A DNA stretch of 64,000 nucleotides. Origin: Paenibacillus polymyxa M1 (lineage in GTDB: Bacteria; Bacillota; Bacilli; Paenibacillales; Paenibacillaceae). A program made the translations under genes and the position numbers. This document shows, one piece after another, positions 41,961-51,822 of this stretch. Where the stretch lies: the NCBI RefSeq assembly GCF_000237325.1, contig NC_017542.1, forward strand, positions 2,301,501 through 2,365,500, given 5' to 3'. A model generated the notes under the pieces. It worked only from the letters and a program-made list of their open reading frames with translations. It had not been told where the DNA came from and did no database searches. Numbering within the stretch: position 1 is the stretch's first letter; each line of letters starts with the position of its first letter.

Positions 41961-43385
41961 ATGACCAAAACGTTTTTAGACGAAAACTTTTTGTTGAGCA
42001 ATCCAACGGCTGAAACCTTGTATCATCAGTATGCCAAGGATATGCCGATTATTGACTATCATTGTCATTTAAGTCCACAAGAAATTTATGAAAATAAAAA
42101 ATTCAAGAATATTACGGAAGCTTGGTTGTACGGTGATCATTACAAGTGGAGACTTATGCGGGCCAATGGGGTCGAGGAGCGATTGATCACGGGTGATGGT
42201 GAGGATTATGACAAGTTTCTGGCTTGGGCCAAAACTGTTCCTACATTGATCGGTAACCCGCTGTACCATTGGACGCATTTGGAGCTTCAACGCTTTTTTG
42301 GTGTCTATGAGTTGCTGAATGAACAGAACGCACCTGTGATCTGGGAAAAGGTAAACCAAAAGCTGCAAGGACCGGGCTATGGGGCACGTGAATTGATTGT
42401 GAACTCAAAGGTAACTGTGGTGTGCACCACGGATGATCCGACCGACCATCTCGAATACCACAAACAAATTAGCAAGCTGACCGATTTCCCAGTAGCTGTG
42501 TTGCCAAGTTTCCGCCCCGACAAAGCTTTGGAAATTAATCGTGAAACCTTCCAGCCATGGGTGGCTCGATTGGGTGAAGTCAGCGGATTGGATGTTTCCG
42601 GGTTTGAAGGATTTTTGAATGCGCTGGCAAGCCGGGTGCGCCATTTTCATGCTGCCGGAGGTCGGGTATCTGATCATGCGCTGGATACTGTAGTTTTTGA
42701 AGAAACAACACCGGAGGAAGCAGCAGCCATATTTAGCAAGGCGCTGGAGGAAGGCCATGTGACTCCTTTGGAAGAGGCGAAATATAAGTCGTACGTTCTG
42801 GTCTTCCTTGGCAAACAGTATGCAGAACACGGCTGGGCGATGCAGTACCATATTCATGCGCTGCGTAACAACAACACTGCGATGTTCCGTCGATTGGGAC
42901 CGGATACAGGCTATGATGCTGTAAATGATGGCTCCCTCGCTCGTCCACTGGCAGCATTGCTGGACGCACAGGAACTGGCAGGAGGATTGCCGAGAACCAT
43001 TTTGTATTCGCTTAATTCGGTTGACTATCCAGTATTGGCAAGTCTCGCAGGCAGTTTCCAATCCGGCGGTACAGTAGGGAAAATCCAGTTTGGTACCGCA
43101 TGGTGGTTTAACGACCATATCGAAGGCATGCAGGAGCAGATGAAGCTGCTGGCTAATTACGGAGTGCTGTCCCGCTTTATTGGCATGCTGACGGATTCCC
43201 GCAGCTTTCTATCCTACACACGTCATGAATATTTCCGACGTATCCTTTGCGATTTAATCGGAACGTGGGTTCAGGAAGGCAAGGCCCCTGAGGATCTGGA
43301 ACTGCTCGGAGCCATGGTACAAAATATTTGCTACAATAACGCCGAGCAATATTTTAACTTCCCAACGGTTGTTCATAGTAAGTGA
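41961..43385 (+). CDS. uxaC: uronate isomerase
   Basis: 474 residues, start ATG after AAGGGATGAG. Amidohydrolase-fold family phrases: PIIDYHCHLSPQEI at about residue 30 (the metal-binding HCH), VVCTTDDPTD, LPSFRPDKALEI, MQYHIHALRNNNT and GMLTDSRSFLSYTRHEYFRR. It converts D-galacturonate to D-tagaturonate and D-glucuronate to D-fructuronate. First gene of the hexuronate operon, with two LacI-type operators upstream. Confidence 0.95.
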   Translation: MTKTFLDENFLLSNPTAETLYHQYAKDMPIIDYHCHLSPQEIYENKKFKNITEAWLYGDHYKWRLMRANGVEERLITGDGEDYDKFLAWAKTVPTLIGNPLYHWTHLELQRFFGVYELLNEQNAPVIWEKVNQKLQGPGYGARELIVNSKVTVVCTTDDPTDHLEYHKQISKLTDFPVAVLPSFRPDKALEINRETFQPWVARLGEVSGLDVSGFEGFLNALASRVRHFHAAGGRVSDHALDTVVFEETTPEEAAAIFSKALEEGHVTPLEEAKYKSYVLVFLGKQYAEHGWAMQYHIHALRNNNTAMFRRLGPDTGYDAVNDGSLARPLAALLDAQELAGGLPRTILYSLNSVDYPVLASLAGSFQSGGTVGKIQFGTAWWFNDHIEGMQEQMKLLANYGVLSRFIGMLTDSRSFLSYTRHEYFRRILCDLIGTWVQEGKAPEDLELLGAMVQNICYNNAEQYFNFPTVVHSK

Positions 43386-43536
43386 TGCTACTCTCTAAAG
43401 TGAGAACTCACTAACTTCAGAGAAAAGGAGCTCTTGCTAGGAGCTTGTACCAAACTCCCGGCAAGAGCCATTGAAAAACAAAGTAGATATCAATGAATAT
43501 GTGAAAATAATTACAAGTATAGAGGAGTGTGTAGGT

Positions 43537-44937
43537 ATGGGAGTGCCTATCGTGCAGGAGAGCGTCCAAACTGACAACAAGACAGGTGAGCATATTAGCC
43601 TGAAAGAAAAGATTTCGTATGGTATGGGTGACTTTGGAAACGGATTCATGTTTGATTTGGGGCAGCTGTATTTGCTGAAATTTTTTACGGATGTAGCAGG
43701 GGTCTCTGCTGGAGCCGCCGCAGGCATTTTCTTGGTCAGCAAGCTGTTTGCCGCCGTCTGTGATCCTATTGTCGGGTCCTTTGTTGATTATCGCAAACAT
43801 ATCGGTACACGTGGAAAATTTAGACCTTTTCTTATCGTTGGAAGCGTTATCCTTGCAATTCTTACGATTCTTACCTTTATTTCGCCGAATATTTCACCCA
43901 CAGGCAAACTCATTTACGCCTACGCGTCCTATATGATCTGGGGGATCGGCTACTCTATTGTTAATATTCCATACGGCTCGCTGGGTGCTGCCATTACGCA
44001 GGATACTCAGCAACGTGCTTCGTTGTCATCTTTCCGTCAGGCAGGATCACTAGGCGCATTATTCGTAACCAGTGTCGTGGTCATGCCGCTTATTTTATTG
44101 TTTCCTAACCATCATGTCGGCTATCCGGTGGTCATGGGAATTATGTCATTCATTGGTGTGATCGCTTTCATCATATGTTACCGTGGAACGAAAGAACGTA
44201 TTATTAGCCAGTCCGGGCCAAAAGAGAAGCTATCTTTAGGCGTGATTGTGCATACCTTTACGAATAATAAACCCTTGCTGGTACTCGTTTTAATGACGAT
44301 TTTCACCATTTCCGCTTACAATATCAAGTCCGCACTGTTGATCTATTTTGCCGAATATAATTTGGGGCATGTAGAATTAATGGCGTATATGAATTTTATT
44401 ATTATCGGTTCGTCACTGCTGGGTGTATTGTTCCTGCCCAAACTGGTGCGGCGCTTTGGTAAACGAAAAACAGCCATCTTGGGAATGCTGGTTAGCGTCA
44501 TAGCCGATTCCATTAATTTTTTGATGCCTTCCAACGTATATATTTTCACAATTCTGGCGAGTATTTCGTTCATTGGTATTAGTATTCCCAACGGGGTTAC
44601 CTGGGCATTTGTGTCCGATATTATTGATTACGGCGAATGGTCATCCGGGGAGCGCAAGGAAGGGATTACCTACTCCTTATTTAACTTTTCACGTAAATTG
44701 GCTCAATCCTTGTCTGGCTTTCTATCGGGTATTGGACTGGCGCTTGTCGGGTATGTACCGAATGTGGTTCAATCCTCTGGAACGCTGCTTGGAATCAAAG
44801 CCTTGCTTTGTCTTTATCCGGCTGTTGCCTTGGCTTTGGCCATGCTGGTAATCGGTAAAATGTACAAGCTGACGGACAGCAGACATGCAGAAATGGTTCA
44901 AGAATTACAGCGTCGACATGCGGACAACCGCGTATAA
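43537..44937 (+). CDS. GPH-family cation symporter, hexuronate or hexuronide transporter
   Basis: The start ATG 43537 is ten bases after GAGGAG; an upstream TTG (43471) has no ribosome site. About 466 residues, twelve membrane segments. Glycoside-pentoside-hexuronide family phrases: KISYGMGDFGNGFMFDLGQLY, CDPIVGSFVDYRKHIGTRGK, NIPYGSLGAAITQD and DIIDYGEWSSGERKEGITYS. These carriers take up sugars with H+ or Na+. Placement between uxaC and the regulator points to galacturonate, glucuronate or a glycoside of them. Confidence 0.88.
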   Translation: MGVPIVQESVQTDNKTGEHISLKEKISYGMGDFGNGFMFDLGQLYLLKFFTDVAGVSAGAAAGIFLVSKLFAAVCDPIVGSFVDYRKHIGTRGKFRPFLIVGSVILAILTILTFISPNISPTGKLIYAYASYMIWGIGYSIVNIPYGSLGAAITQDTQQRASLSSFRQAGSLGALFVTSVVVMPLILLFPNHHVGYPVVMGIMSFIGVIAFIICYRGTKERIISQSGPKEKLSLGVIVHTFTNNKPLLVLVLMTIFTISAYNIKSALLIYFAEYNLGHVELMAYMNFIIIGSSLLGVLFLPKLVRRFGKRKTAILGMLVSVIADSINFLMPSNVYIFTILASISFIGISIPNGVTWAFVSDIIDYGEWSSGERKEGITYSLFNFSRKLAQSLSGFLSGIGLALVGYVPNVVQSSGTLLGIKALLCLYPAVALALAMLVIGKMYKLTDSRHAEMVQELQRRHADNRV

Positions 44938-45024
44938 TTTGTGAAAGTCTTCTTTTCCGGGCGGCTCCTGTGGTATGGTGGGTATATAATTTTTTTAGAG
45001 CCTCACTAAGGAAAGGATACGTAT

Positions 45025-46029
45025 ATGGCAGCTACTATTAAAGACATTGCCAAACTGGCTAATGTTTCCCATACAACCGTCTCCCGGGCGCTCAATAACA
45101 GCCCGCTGATTAAAGAAGATACGAAACGCAAAATTATGGAGTTGGCAGAGCAACTCAATTACATTCCAAATTACAATGCTAAAAGCCTGGTTCTCCAGCG
45201 CTCGCATACGATCGGCCTGTTTTTCACCAGTATTTCTGAAGGCACCAGCTCCAGCTTTTTTGCGGATACCATCCGTGGAGTTAATAACGTCATCGGGGTG
45301 GATTACAATCTGTTTGTGCGAGGAATTGACGATTACGCTGATTTTTCTGCTATTCATCGCAAGCGTTTTGATGGCATCATTCTGATGAGCCAAAGCGAAG
45401 CGGACAACCCTTTTATTTATCATGTACTAGGTCAAGGCATCCCGCTAGTTGTACTGAACCGGCAGGTGTCCGGGGCCGGGATTGTAAATGTGATTTCTAA
45501 TGATAAGGAAGGCTCCTATGAAGCTGTTTCCTTTCTCATTGAAAGCGGGCATGAACGCATTGCGATCATCGAGGGGGTAGAAGGCTTCAAATCGACCCAG
45601 CAACGCCGCGAGGGTTTCATGAATGCATTAATTGATCGTGGTAAGCCAATCCGACACGAATATATCGTGCAGGGTCACTATGATACTGAAAGCGGAAGTC
45701 TGGCAATGAAGCAGCTGCTTGCCTTGAAAGAACCACCGACAGCGGTGTTTTGCTCTAACGATGATATGGCTATTGGTGCGATGAATGCGGTATTTGAAAA
45801 CGGCTTGAAAGTACCAGAGGATATCTCTGTCATTGGTTTTGACGATATTGGTTTCTCGATGTATACGACTCCACCATTAACGACGGTCAAAAGACCGATT
45901 GAGCAGATTAGCGAGCGCGGAGCCGCTTGCATTCTGGAACGAATTCAGTCACCGTCCAATGAGGGCGAGCTTATATTTATGGAAACCAGGCTCATGAAGC
46001 GGAAATCGACGGCAGACAGACCACGCTGA
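45025..46029 (+). CDS. LacI-family regulator of hexuronate genes
   Basis: 334 residues, start ATG after AAGGAAAGG. The N-terminal HTH reads TIKDIAKLANVSHTTVSRALNN with the hinge helix before residue 60; the rest is the periplasmic-binding-like sensor domain, ending PPLTTVKRPIEQISERGA. It is the third gene behind uxaC. The palindromes upstream of uxaC and uxaB are of the right type for it. The likely effector is a hexuronate or a pathway intermediate (inference). The closest known roles are KdgR/ExuR-type repressors. Confidence 0.88.
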   Translation: MAATIKDIAKLANVSHTTVSRALNNSPLIKEDTKRKIMELAEQLNYIPNYNAKSLVLQRSHTIGLFFTSISEGTSSSFFADTIRGVNNVIGVDYNLFVRGIDDYADFSAIHRKRFDGIILMSQSEADNPFIYHVLGQGIPLVVLNRQVSGAGIVNVISNDKEGSYEAVSFLIESGHERIAIIEGVEGFKSTQQRREGFMNALIDRGKPIRHEYIVQGHYDTESGSLAMKQLLALKEPPTAVFCSNDDMAIGAMNAVFENGLKVPEDISVIGFDDIGFSMYTTPPLTTVKRPIEQISERGAACILERIQSPSNEGELIFMETRLMKRKSTADRPR

Positions 46030-46041
46030 GTTTTGTTATGT

Positions 46042-46094
46042 AAAAGAGGCAGGAACAATGCTCAAGCTCAAGCACTGTTCCTGCCTCTTTTTTG
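46042..46094 (+). terminator. long-stem terminator
   Basis: AAAAGAGGCAGGAACA and TGTTCCTGCCTCTTTT, a perfect 16-bp stem, then T. It can serve both the LacI-type gene and the convergent poxB. Confidence 0.9.
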
Positions 46095-46122
46095 TTAAAA
46101 TGAGCACTGCTTCGTCATGTAT

Positions 46123-47847
46123 TTAACGAAAGAGATTGGTTTTAGCCAGTTCAACAATCTCGTCTCCGCGTCCGTTCAGCACGGCTTTCATCATCCACAG
46201 TGTAAAGCCTTCTGCTTGCTTAAGATTAATTTTAGGTGGCATGGACAGCTCCTGACGGTTCACCACCACATCTACCACAACAGGGCCGTCATGAGCCAAT
46301 GCTTGCTGAATGGCATCCTCCAACATCGTAGGATCTTCAACCCGAATGCCCTTGAGTCCCATGGCTTGCGCTACAGTACCAAAATCAGGGTTAACCAGTT
46401 CAGTTCCGTTTTCCAGAAATCCGGCTGCTTTCATTTCCAACTCGACAAAGCCAAGAGCGCCATTGTTGAAAACAATAACTTTTACAGGCAGTTGATGCTG
46501 TTTTAGGGTGAGCAGGTCGCCCATCAGCATCGTAAGTCCGCCATCGCCTGAGAGGGCAATCACCTGTCGGTCAGGCTCAGTGGCCTGCGCACCGATTGCC
46601 TGCGGCAGTGCATTTGCCATCGTACCATGATTGAAGGAACCGAGAAGTCGGCGCTGACCGTTCATTTGTAAATAACGCGCTGCCCATACTGTGGGAGTAC
46701 CGACATCACAAGTGAAAATAGCATTTTCCTCGGCGGTATCACTGATAACTTTGGCGAGATATTGCGGATGGATCGGCATATGACCTGGCTTACCAACCGC
46801 CAGATCGTCCAGCTCCTGGCGTACCTTGGCATAATGAGAGACGGTTTTTTCCAAATGCTTGGAATCATGCTCTGACGTTAAATGAGGAAGCAGCATTTCC
46901 AACGTTGCTTTTACATCTCCGCATAAACCATACGTCAACGGAGTGCGTCTGCCGAGATGGGACGGCTCTATATCTACCTGTAGGACAATCGCATCTTCAG
47001 GATAAAATTGTCTATAAGGAAAGTCTGTTCCAAGCATGAGCAGAACGTCACAATCCATCAAGGCATGGTACCCGGAAGAATACCCGATCAGTCCCGTCAA
47101 TCCAGCATAATAAGGGTTGTCATATTCCAGATATTCCTTGCCTCGCAGAGCGGATACCATGGGAGATTTTAGCTTGTCACACAGCTGCATAAGCAAGTCG
47201 TGAGATTGAGCACATCCAGCGCCACATAGCAGCGTAATTCGTTTACCGTTATTCAAATATTCGGCCAGCCGGGAAATTTCAGAAGCGGACGGATGGACGA
47301 CAGGTGCTGTGGGGTGATAGACATGTTCAGGGGTGGGTACCTTTTCCGCTTCCAAAGCTGCTACATCACCGGGAAGAACAATGACGGAAACACCTGAACG
47401 TGAAACTGCCTCCTGAATAGCCATGGTCACTGTTCTTGGAATTTGACGCGGTGACGTAATTACCTCACAAAAGTGACTGCATTCTCCAAAAAGATGCTCG
47501 GGGTGCGTAGCCTGAAAATATTCACTTCCGATTTCATCACTTGGAATATGAGCCGCAATAGCGAGTACAGGCACCCGATTTCGGTGACAATCATATAAAC
47601 CGTTAATCAGATGCAGATTTCCGGGGCCGCTACTACCGGCACATACGGCAATACTGCCACTAAGATCAGCATCTGCTCCGGCTGCAAAGGCAGCCACTTC
47701 TTCGTGCCTTACATGAATCCATTCAATTTGACCATTGCTGCGAATGGAATCAACCATATTATTTAATGAATCTCCAACGATGCCATAGATTCGCTTGACC
47801 CCTGCATTGACCAAAACTTGTACAATAGTATCCGCGATTGTCTTCAT
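46123..47847 (-). CDS. poxB: pyruvate oxidase / pyruvate:quinone dehydrogenase
   Basis: 574 residues, start ATG after GGAGGAG. It follows E. coli PoxB through its whole length: GVKRIYGIVGDSLNNMVDS, RHEEVAAFAAGADADLSG, CAGSSGPGNLHLINGLYDCH, GDGGLTMLMGDLLTLKQ (thiamine diphosphate site), and the C-terminal tail NGRGDEIVELAKTN, equivalent to the lipid-binding end of PoxB. It oxidises pyruvate to acetate and CO2 and passes electrons to the quinone pool. It sits on the opposite strand between the two hexuronate transcripts. Confidence 0.92.
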   Translation of the reverse strand: MKTIADTIVQVLVNAGVKRIYGIVGDSLNNMVDSIRSNGQIEWIHVRHEEVAAFAAGADADLSGSIAVCAGSSGPGNLHLINGLYDCHRNRVPVLAIAAHIPSDEIGSEYFQATHPEHLFGECSHFCEVITSPRQIPRTVTMAIQEAVSRSGVSVIVLPGDVAALEAEKVPTPEHVYHPTAPVVHPSASEISRLAEYLNNGKRITLLCGAGCAQSHDLLMQLCDKLKSPMVSALRGKEYLEYDNPYYAGLTGLIGYSSGYHALMDCDVLLMLGTDFPYRQFYPEDAIVLQVDIEPSHLGRRTPLTYGLCGDVKATLEMLLPHLTSEHDSKHLEKTVSHYAKVRQELDDLAVGKPGHMPIHPQYLAKVISDTAEENAIFTCDVGTPTVWAARYLQMNGQRRLLGSFNHGTMANALPQAIGAQATEPDRQVIALSGDGGLTMLMGDLLTLKQHQLPVKVIVFNNGALGFVELEMKAAGFLENGTELVNPDFGTVAQAMGLKGIRVEDPTMLEDAIQQALAHDGPVVVDVVVNRQELSMPPKINLKQAEGFTLWMMKAVLNGRGDEIVELAKTNLFR

Positions 47848-48027
47848 AGATGCTCCTCCTGCCTAGTAAGTAGTGTTATCCTACCCGTGCTTTCTTGCGT
47901 CTATTCTGCTGAAATGTATATATGAACAAGGTCTCGGGAGAGGGTAATAGTTAGCCTTAACCGCCTTGGAACAGGTGCGAAACAACACATGAAGGACAAT
48001 ATACTTGCAGATTTTTATATAAACGTA

Positions 48028-48045
48028 TATGTTAACGTGTTCATA
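48028..48045 (+). promoter_or_regulatory. LacI-type operator, uxaB upstream site 1
   Basis: TATGTTAACGTGTTCATA shares the GTTAACGT core with the uxaC sites. About 117 bp before the uxaB start. Confidence 0.55.
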
Positions 48046-48092
48046 TTATTGTCATTATTATTTTTTAAAACTAAAAATATTGATAAAACTAT

Positions 48093-48110
48093 TTTGTTAA
48101 CGTGTGCATT
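48093..48110 (+). promoter_or_regulatory. LacI-type operator, uxaB upstream site 2
   Basis: TTTGTTAACGTGTGCATT, the same core, 65 bp after site 1 and 52 bp before the uxaB start. Confidence 0.55.
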
Positions 48111-48161
48111 ATGATAAAATAACGGTGAAATCATTATGGTACTAGTGGGAGGCTACTCCGG

Positions 48162-49655
48162 ATGAAACAAGTAGATGAATTAGACCAATTAAACAGAAAA
48201 AGCTTTATCATTACAGAACCGCATCGCGAGAGGGTACTACAATTCGGGGAAGGGAACTTCCTGCGTGCTTTTGTAGACTGGCAATTTGACAAAATGAATA
48301 AGCTGGCAGAATGGAATACAGGGGTTGTGATTGTACAACCGCAGCCAGGAGGTCTTGTGGAGAAACTTAACGTGCAGGATGGTCTTTATACGGTTATCCT
48401 TGAAGGAATTAAGGATGGGCAGGCCATGAAGGAACATACCGTTGTGGAGTGTGTCACCCGTGGAATTAATCCTTACGGTCCGGAATTTTTGGAGTATGAA
48501 GCGTTATCCCAAAAGCCAGAGCTGCGCTTTATTGTTTCGAACACGACGGAAGCAGGAATCGCTTATGCACCTGAGGATCAATTGGAAGATCGCCCGCAAA
48601 AAAGCTTTCCAGGCAAGCTGACCGCCTTTCTGTACAAGCGCTTTCAATTTTTTGAGGGCGATCAAAGCAAGGGACTGGTCATTATTCCGTGCGAACTCAT
48701 CGACCGTAATGGAGACGCTCTCAAGGAAATCGTGCTGAAATATGCGAACCAATGGGAGCTTGGGGCTGAGTTTATTGTATGGATAGAGGAAGCAAATACG
48801 TTCTGCAACAGTTTGGTGGATCGGATTGTACCTGGTTATCCCAAAGACCGGATTCATGAAATCCAAGCGGAATTGGGTTACAAGGACGATTTGGTTGTTG
48901 TGGGAGAACAGTATCATTTATGGGTTATTGAAGGGCCACAGTGGCTTAAAGAAGAATTACCTGCTCATTTGGCCGGATTGAATGTACTGATTGTCGATGA
49001 TATGGCACCATATCGTACACGAAAGGTGCGCATTTTGAATGGGGCCCATACGGCGCTTACACCTGTAGCTTATTTATATGGCCTGGATACGGTAGGGCAA
49101 GCGGTCGAGCATGATGTTATGGGCGAATATATCCAGTCATTGATTCGAGAGGAAATTATTCCGACACTGGACTCGCCAGCAGCGGAATTGAATGTATATG
49201 CCGACGATGTGATTGAACGGTTCCGTAATCCCTATGTAAGTCATTATGTCATGAGCATCGCATTGAATTCGGTGTCCAAGTTCAAGACACGGAACTTGCC
49301 ATCCTTGCTCCAGTATGTGGCACAGCACAAGGCGTTGCCTGCCAAAATCGTATTTTCGCTGGCGTCCTTACTCGTATTCTACCGGGGAGACAGAAATGGC
49401 GAGTCGATTGCATTGGCAGACGAAGCGGAAGTATTGAGCACATTTGGCGAACTGTGGAGTACCTATGACGGAACTCTCGCCGGAGCGAAGCAATTGACTG
49501 AGCAGGTACTCAGCAAACAGACATGGTGGGGGCAAGATCTGAATCAGGTCGAAGGGCTGGCTGAACAAACAGCGCAGCACGTGTATGAAATTACAAGCAG
49601 AGGAATGAAGGAGACGCTCGATTCTCTAACCGGGAACAGCGTACCCGGAGCATAA
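48162..49655 (+). CDS. uxaB: tagaturonate reductase
   Basis: 497 residues, start ATG after GGGAGG. Mannitol-dehydrogenase-like superfamily: RVLQFGEGNFLRAFVDWQFD near residue 25 (Rossmann motif), FIVSNTTEAGIAY, IIPCELIDRNGDALK, and the catalytic-domain phrase RKVRILNGAHTALTPVAYL with the Lys. It reduces D-tagaturonate to D-altronate with NADH. It begins a two-gene operon with uxaA 17 bp behind. Confidence 0.94.
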   Translation: MKQVDELDQLNRKSFIITEPHRERVLQFGEGNFLRAFVDWQFDKMNKLAEWNTGVVIVQPQPGGLVEKLNVQDGLYTVILEGIKDGQAMKEHTVVECVTRGINPYGPEFLEYEALSQKPELRFIVSNTTEAGIAYAPEDQLEDRPQKSFPGKLTAFLYKRFQFFEGDQSKGLVIIPCELIDRNGDALKEIVLKYANQWELGAEFIVWIEEANTFCNSLVDRIVPGYPKDRIHEIQAELGYKDDLVVVGEQYHLWVIEGPQWLKEELPAHLAGLNVLIVDDMAPYRTRKVRILNGAHTALTPVAYLYGLDTVGQAVEHDVMGEYIQSLIREEIIPTLDSPAAELNVYADDVIERFRNPYVSHYVMSIALNSVSKFKTRNLPSLLQYVAQHKALPAKIVFSLASLLVFYRGDRNGESIALADEAEVLSTFGELWSTYDGTLAGAKQLTEQVLSKQTWWGQDLNQVEGLAEQTAQHVYEITSRGMKETLDSLTGNSVPGA

Positions 49656-49672
49656 GCAAGGAGGAGACTGGA

Positions 49673-51172
49673 ATGCTGGAATTCATTCAAATTCATGATC
49701 AAGATAACGTGGCTGTCGCTTTGCGTGATTACAAGCAGGGAGAAACGCTGGCATGGGGAGCACAAAAAGAACAATGCGTGGAGCTGGCCGAGGATGTAGC
49801 GCGTGGGCACAAAATTGCGCTACAGGACATACCTGAAGGTGGGCATGTCCTGAAATACGGATATCCCATCGGTCATGCCATTCAGCCCATTCAGGCAGGT
49901 CAGCATGTGCATACGCATAATACGAAAACGAATCTGACAGGTGTGGAGGAATATACTTACAAGCCTAAGCCAGCTCCTCATATATATGAACAGGAGAGTC
50001 GGACGTTCCAAGGATTTCGGCGAAAGGACGGTCGTGTAGGGATTCGCAATGAGTTGTGGATTGTGCCGACGGTCGGCTGTGTGAATGGAATTGCCGAACT
50101 CATTTTAAATCGTTTTAAGCAGGAAGTGGGAGATATCTCACCTTTTGAAAATGCACTTGTGCTCAAGCATAACTATGGATGCTCTCAATTGGGCGACGAC
50201 CATGCACATACGCGCACGATTTTGATTGATGCCGTGAAACACGCAAACGCGGGTGGCGTTCTGGTACTTGGTTTGGGCTGTGAGAACAATGAAATGAAAG
50301 AATTCAAAGAAGCCATCGGTGAATACGACTCGGAGCGGGTGAAGTTTTTGCTTTCCCAGGAGGTGTCGGATGAAGTGGAGGAAGGGGTAAAGCTGCTCCA
50401 TGAAATATTTGCGGCCGTGCAAGAAGATCGACGGGAGCCTGTACCTTTGTCTGAGCTGAACATCGGCTTGAAATGCGGTGGATCTGACGGCCTGTCGGGT
50501 ATTACTGCCAATCCACTGCTTGGGCGTTTGTCGGATTATATGGCAGCACAGGGTGGAACGACCGTACTGACGGAGGTGCCCGAAATGTTCGGCGCGGAGA
50601 CGATTTTAATGGAACGCGCTGCCGATGAGCAAGTATTTGATAAGATCGTACATTTGATTAACGATTTTAAACAATATTTTCTGGATTATAAGCAGCCAGT
50701 ATACGAAAATCCGTCACCAGGCAATAAAGCAGGGGGCATCACGACACTGGAGGATAAATCACTGGGCTGTACGCAAAAATCCGGGTCTTCCACGGTCACC
50801 GATGTCATTCAGTACGGGGAGCGTCTCAAGACCAAGGGACTTAATCTGCTCAGCGCGCCGGGGAATGATCTGGTTGCTTCTTCAGCTCTTGCTGCAGCGG
50901 GCTGTCAGCTCGTCATATTCACAACCGGGCGTGGCACGCCTTTTGGCTCCTTCGTTCCGACAATGAAAGTGTCAACCAACTCGCCGTTATATAAGGCTAA
51001 ACCTCACTGGATTGACTATAACGCTGGTTCACTGGTGGAGGATGTCAGTATGGAAGAGGCGCTACGCAACTTTGTCGATTACATTATCGATGTAGCCAGC
51101 GGAACCTGGGTGAATAATGAGAAAAACAATTTCAGGGAGCTTGCTATTTTCAAAAATGGCGTTACGTTGTAA
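49673..51172 (+). CDS. uxaA: altronate dehydratase
   Basis: 499 residues, start ATG after AAGGAGG. An N-terminal SAF domain (residues about 1-90: FIQIHDQDNVAVALRDYKQG) is followed by the dehydratase domain with GFRRKDGRVGIRNELWIVPTVGCVN, KHNYGCSQLGDDHAHT, LGLGCENN, LKCGGSDGLSGITANPLLG and GNKAGGITTLEDKSLGCTQKSG; the Cys residues of these fit an iron-dependent enzyme. It removes water from D-altronate to give 2-keto-3-deoxygluconate. The later KDG kinase and aldolase are not in this window. Confidence 0.95.
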   Translation: MLEFIQIHDQDNVAVALRDYKQGETLAWGAQKEQCVELAEDVARGHKIALQDIPEGGHVLKYGYPIGHAIQPIQAGQHVHTHNTKTNLTGVEEYTYKPKPAPHIYEQESRTFQGFRRKDGRVGIRNELWIVPTVGCVNGIAELILNRFKQEVGDISPFENALVLKHNYGCSQLGDDHAHTRTILIDAVKHANAGGVLVLGLGCENNEMKEFKEAIGEYDSERVKFLLSQEVSDEVEEGVKLLHEIFAAVQEDRREPVPLSELNIGLKCGGSDGLSGITANPLLGRLSDYMAAQGGTTVLTEVPEMFGAETILMERAADEQVFDKIVHLINDFKQYFLDYKQPVYENPSPGNKAGGITTLEDKSLGCTQKSGSSTVTDVIQYGERLKTKGLNLLSAPGNDLVASSALAAAGCQLVIFTTGRGTPFGSFVPTMKVSTNSPLYKAKPHWIDYNAGSLVEDVSMEEALRNFVDYIIDVASGTWVNNEKNNFRELAIFKNGVTL

Positions 51173-51186
51173 AGGGGTTGTAACCT

Positions 51187-51216
51187 AAAGGAGGCGGATG
51201 GATCCGCTTCCTTTTT
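51187..51216 (+). terminator. Rho-independent terminator of uxaBA
   Basis: AAAGGAGGCGGAT and ATCCGCTTCCTTT with one G-T pair around GG, then TTT. Confidence 0.8.
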
Positions 51217-51296
51217 TGTGTTTGAATACTTCTAAATACGCTGTTAAACTTACTGCAAAATATACTATATGGATATTCGCATAAGGGGGAAATACA

Positions 51297-51743
51297 GTGC
51301 AACATAAAATTATTGCTTATCGGGAAGAAAATCATGATCAACTCGTAGATATTTGGCATCGGGCAGTACGCCAAACGCACACATTTTTGTCTGAAGAAGA
51401 CATTCAATTTTACCATCACATCATAAGTAACGGCGCTTTAAGAGAACTTGAAGTTTGGATGGAGTGTACGGTACTTCAGGAGCCGATAGGGTTTATCGGG
51501 CTGGACGGGCAGAAAATAGAAATGCTGTTTGTCGACCCTGAATGGCACGGACAGGGCACAGGCAGCCGACTCATCCAGCATGCTGAAAAAATAAAAGGGA
51601 CGCACCTCAAAGTGGATGTGAATGAGCAAAACGAGAAGGCGCATGCTTTCTACAGACATTACGGCTTTGTACCAACAGGACGATCTGCGCTGGATGGATC
51701 ACGCCGGGCATTCCCTTTGCTTCATATGGAACTGAACAAATGA
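51297..51743 (+). CDS. GNAT-family N-acetyltransferase
   Basis: 148 residues, GTG start at 51297 after AAGGGGG. Acetyl-CoA motif A is IEMLFVDPEWHGQGTGSRLI (pyrophosphate loop GQGTGS), then the motif B helix NEQNEKAHAFYRHYGFVPTGR. The substrate amine cannot be predicted. It stands alone, between the uxaA terminator and the promoter of the second receptor-peptide pair. Confidence 0.88.
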   Translation: MQHKIIAYREENHDQLVDIWHRAVRQTHTFLSEEDIQFYHHIISNGALRELEVWMECTVLQEPIGFIGLDGQKIEMLFVDPEWHGQGTGSRLIQHAEKIKGTHLKVDVNEQNEKAHAFYRHYGFVPTGRSALDGSRRAFPLLHMELNK

Positions 51744-51793
51744 ATGCTCTATAGGCATCTACATTTTGAAAATTGGAATATATTATAATTTCC

Positions 51794-51822
51794 TTGCCAC
51801 ATGTCTGATTTTATGATATAAC
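51794..51822 (+). promoter_or_regulatory. extended -10 promoter of the HTH-less receptor operon
   Basis: TTGCCA at 51794-51799, 17 bases, then TATAAC at 51817-51822 preceded by TGA (extended -10). A strong vegetative match. Confidence 0.7.

Noticed and set aside
42405..43118. 237-codon minus-strand frame in uxaC
   Set aside because: Antisense to a well-conserved enzyme gene, no ribosome site, Cys- and Ser-rich shadow composition.
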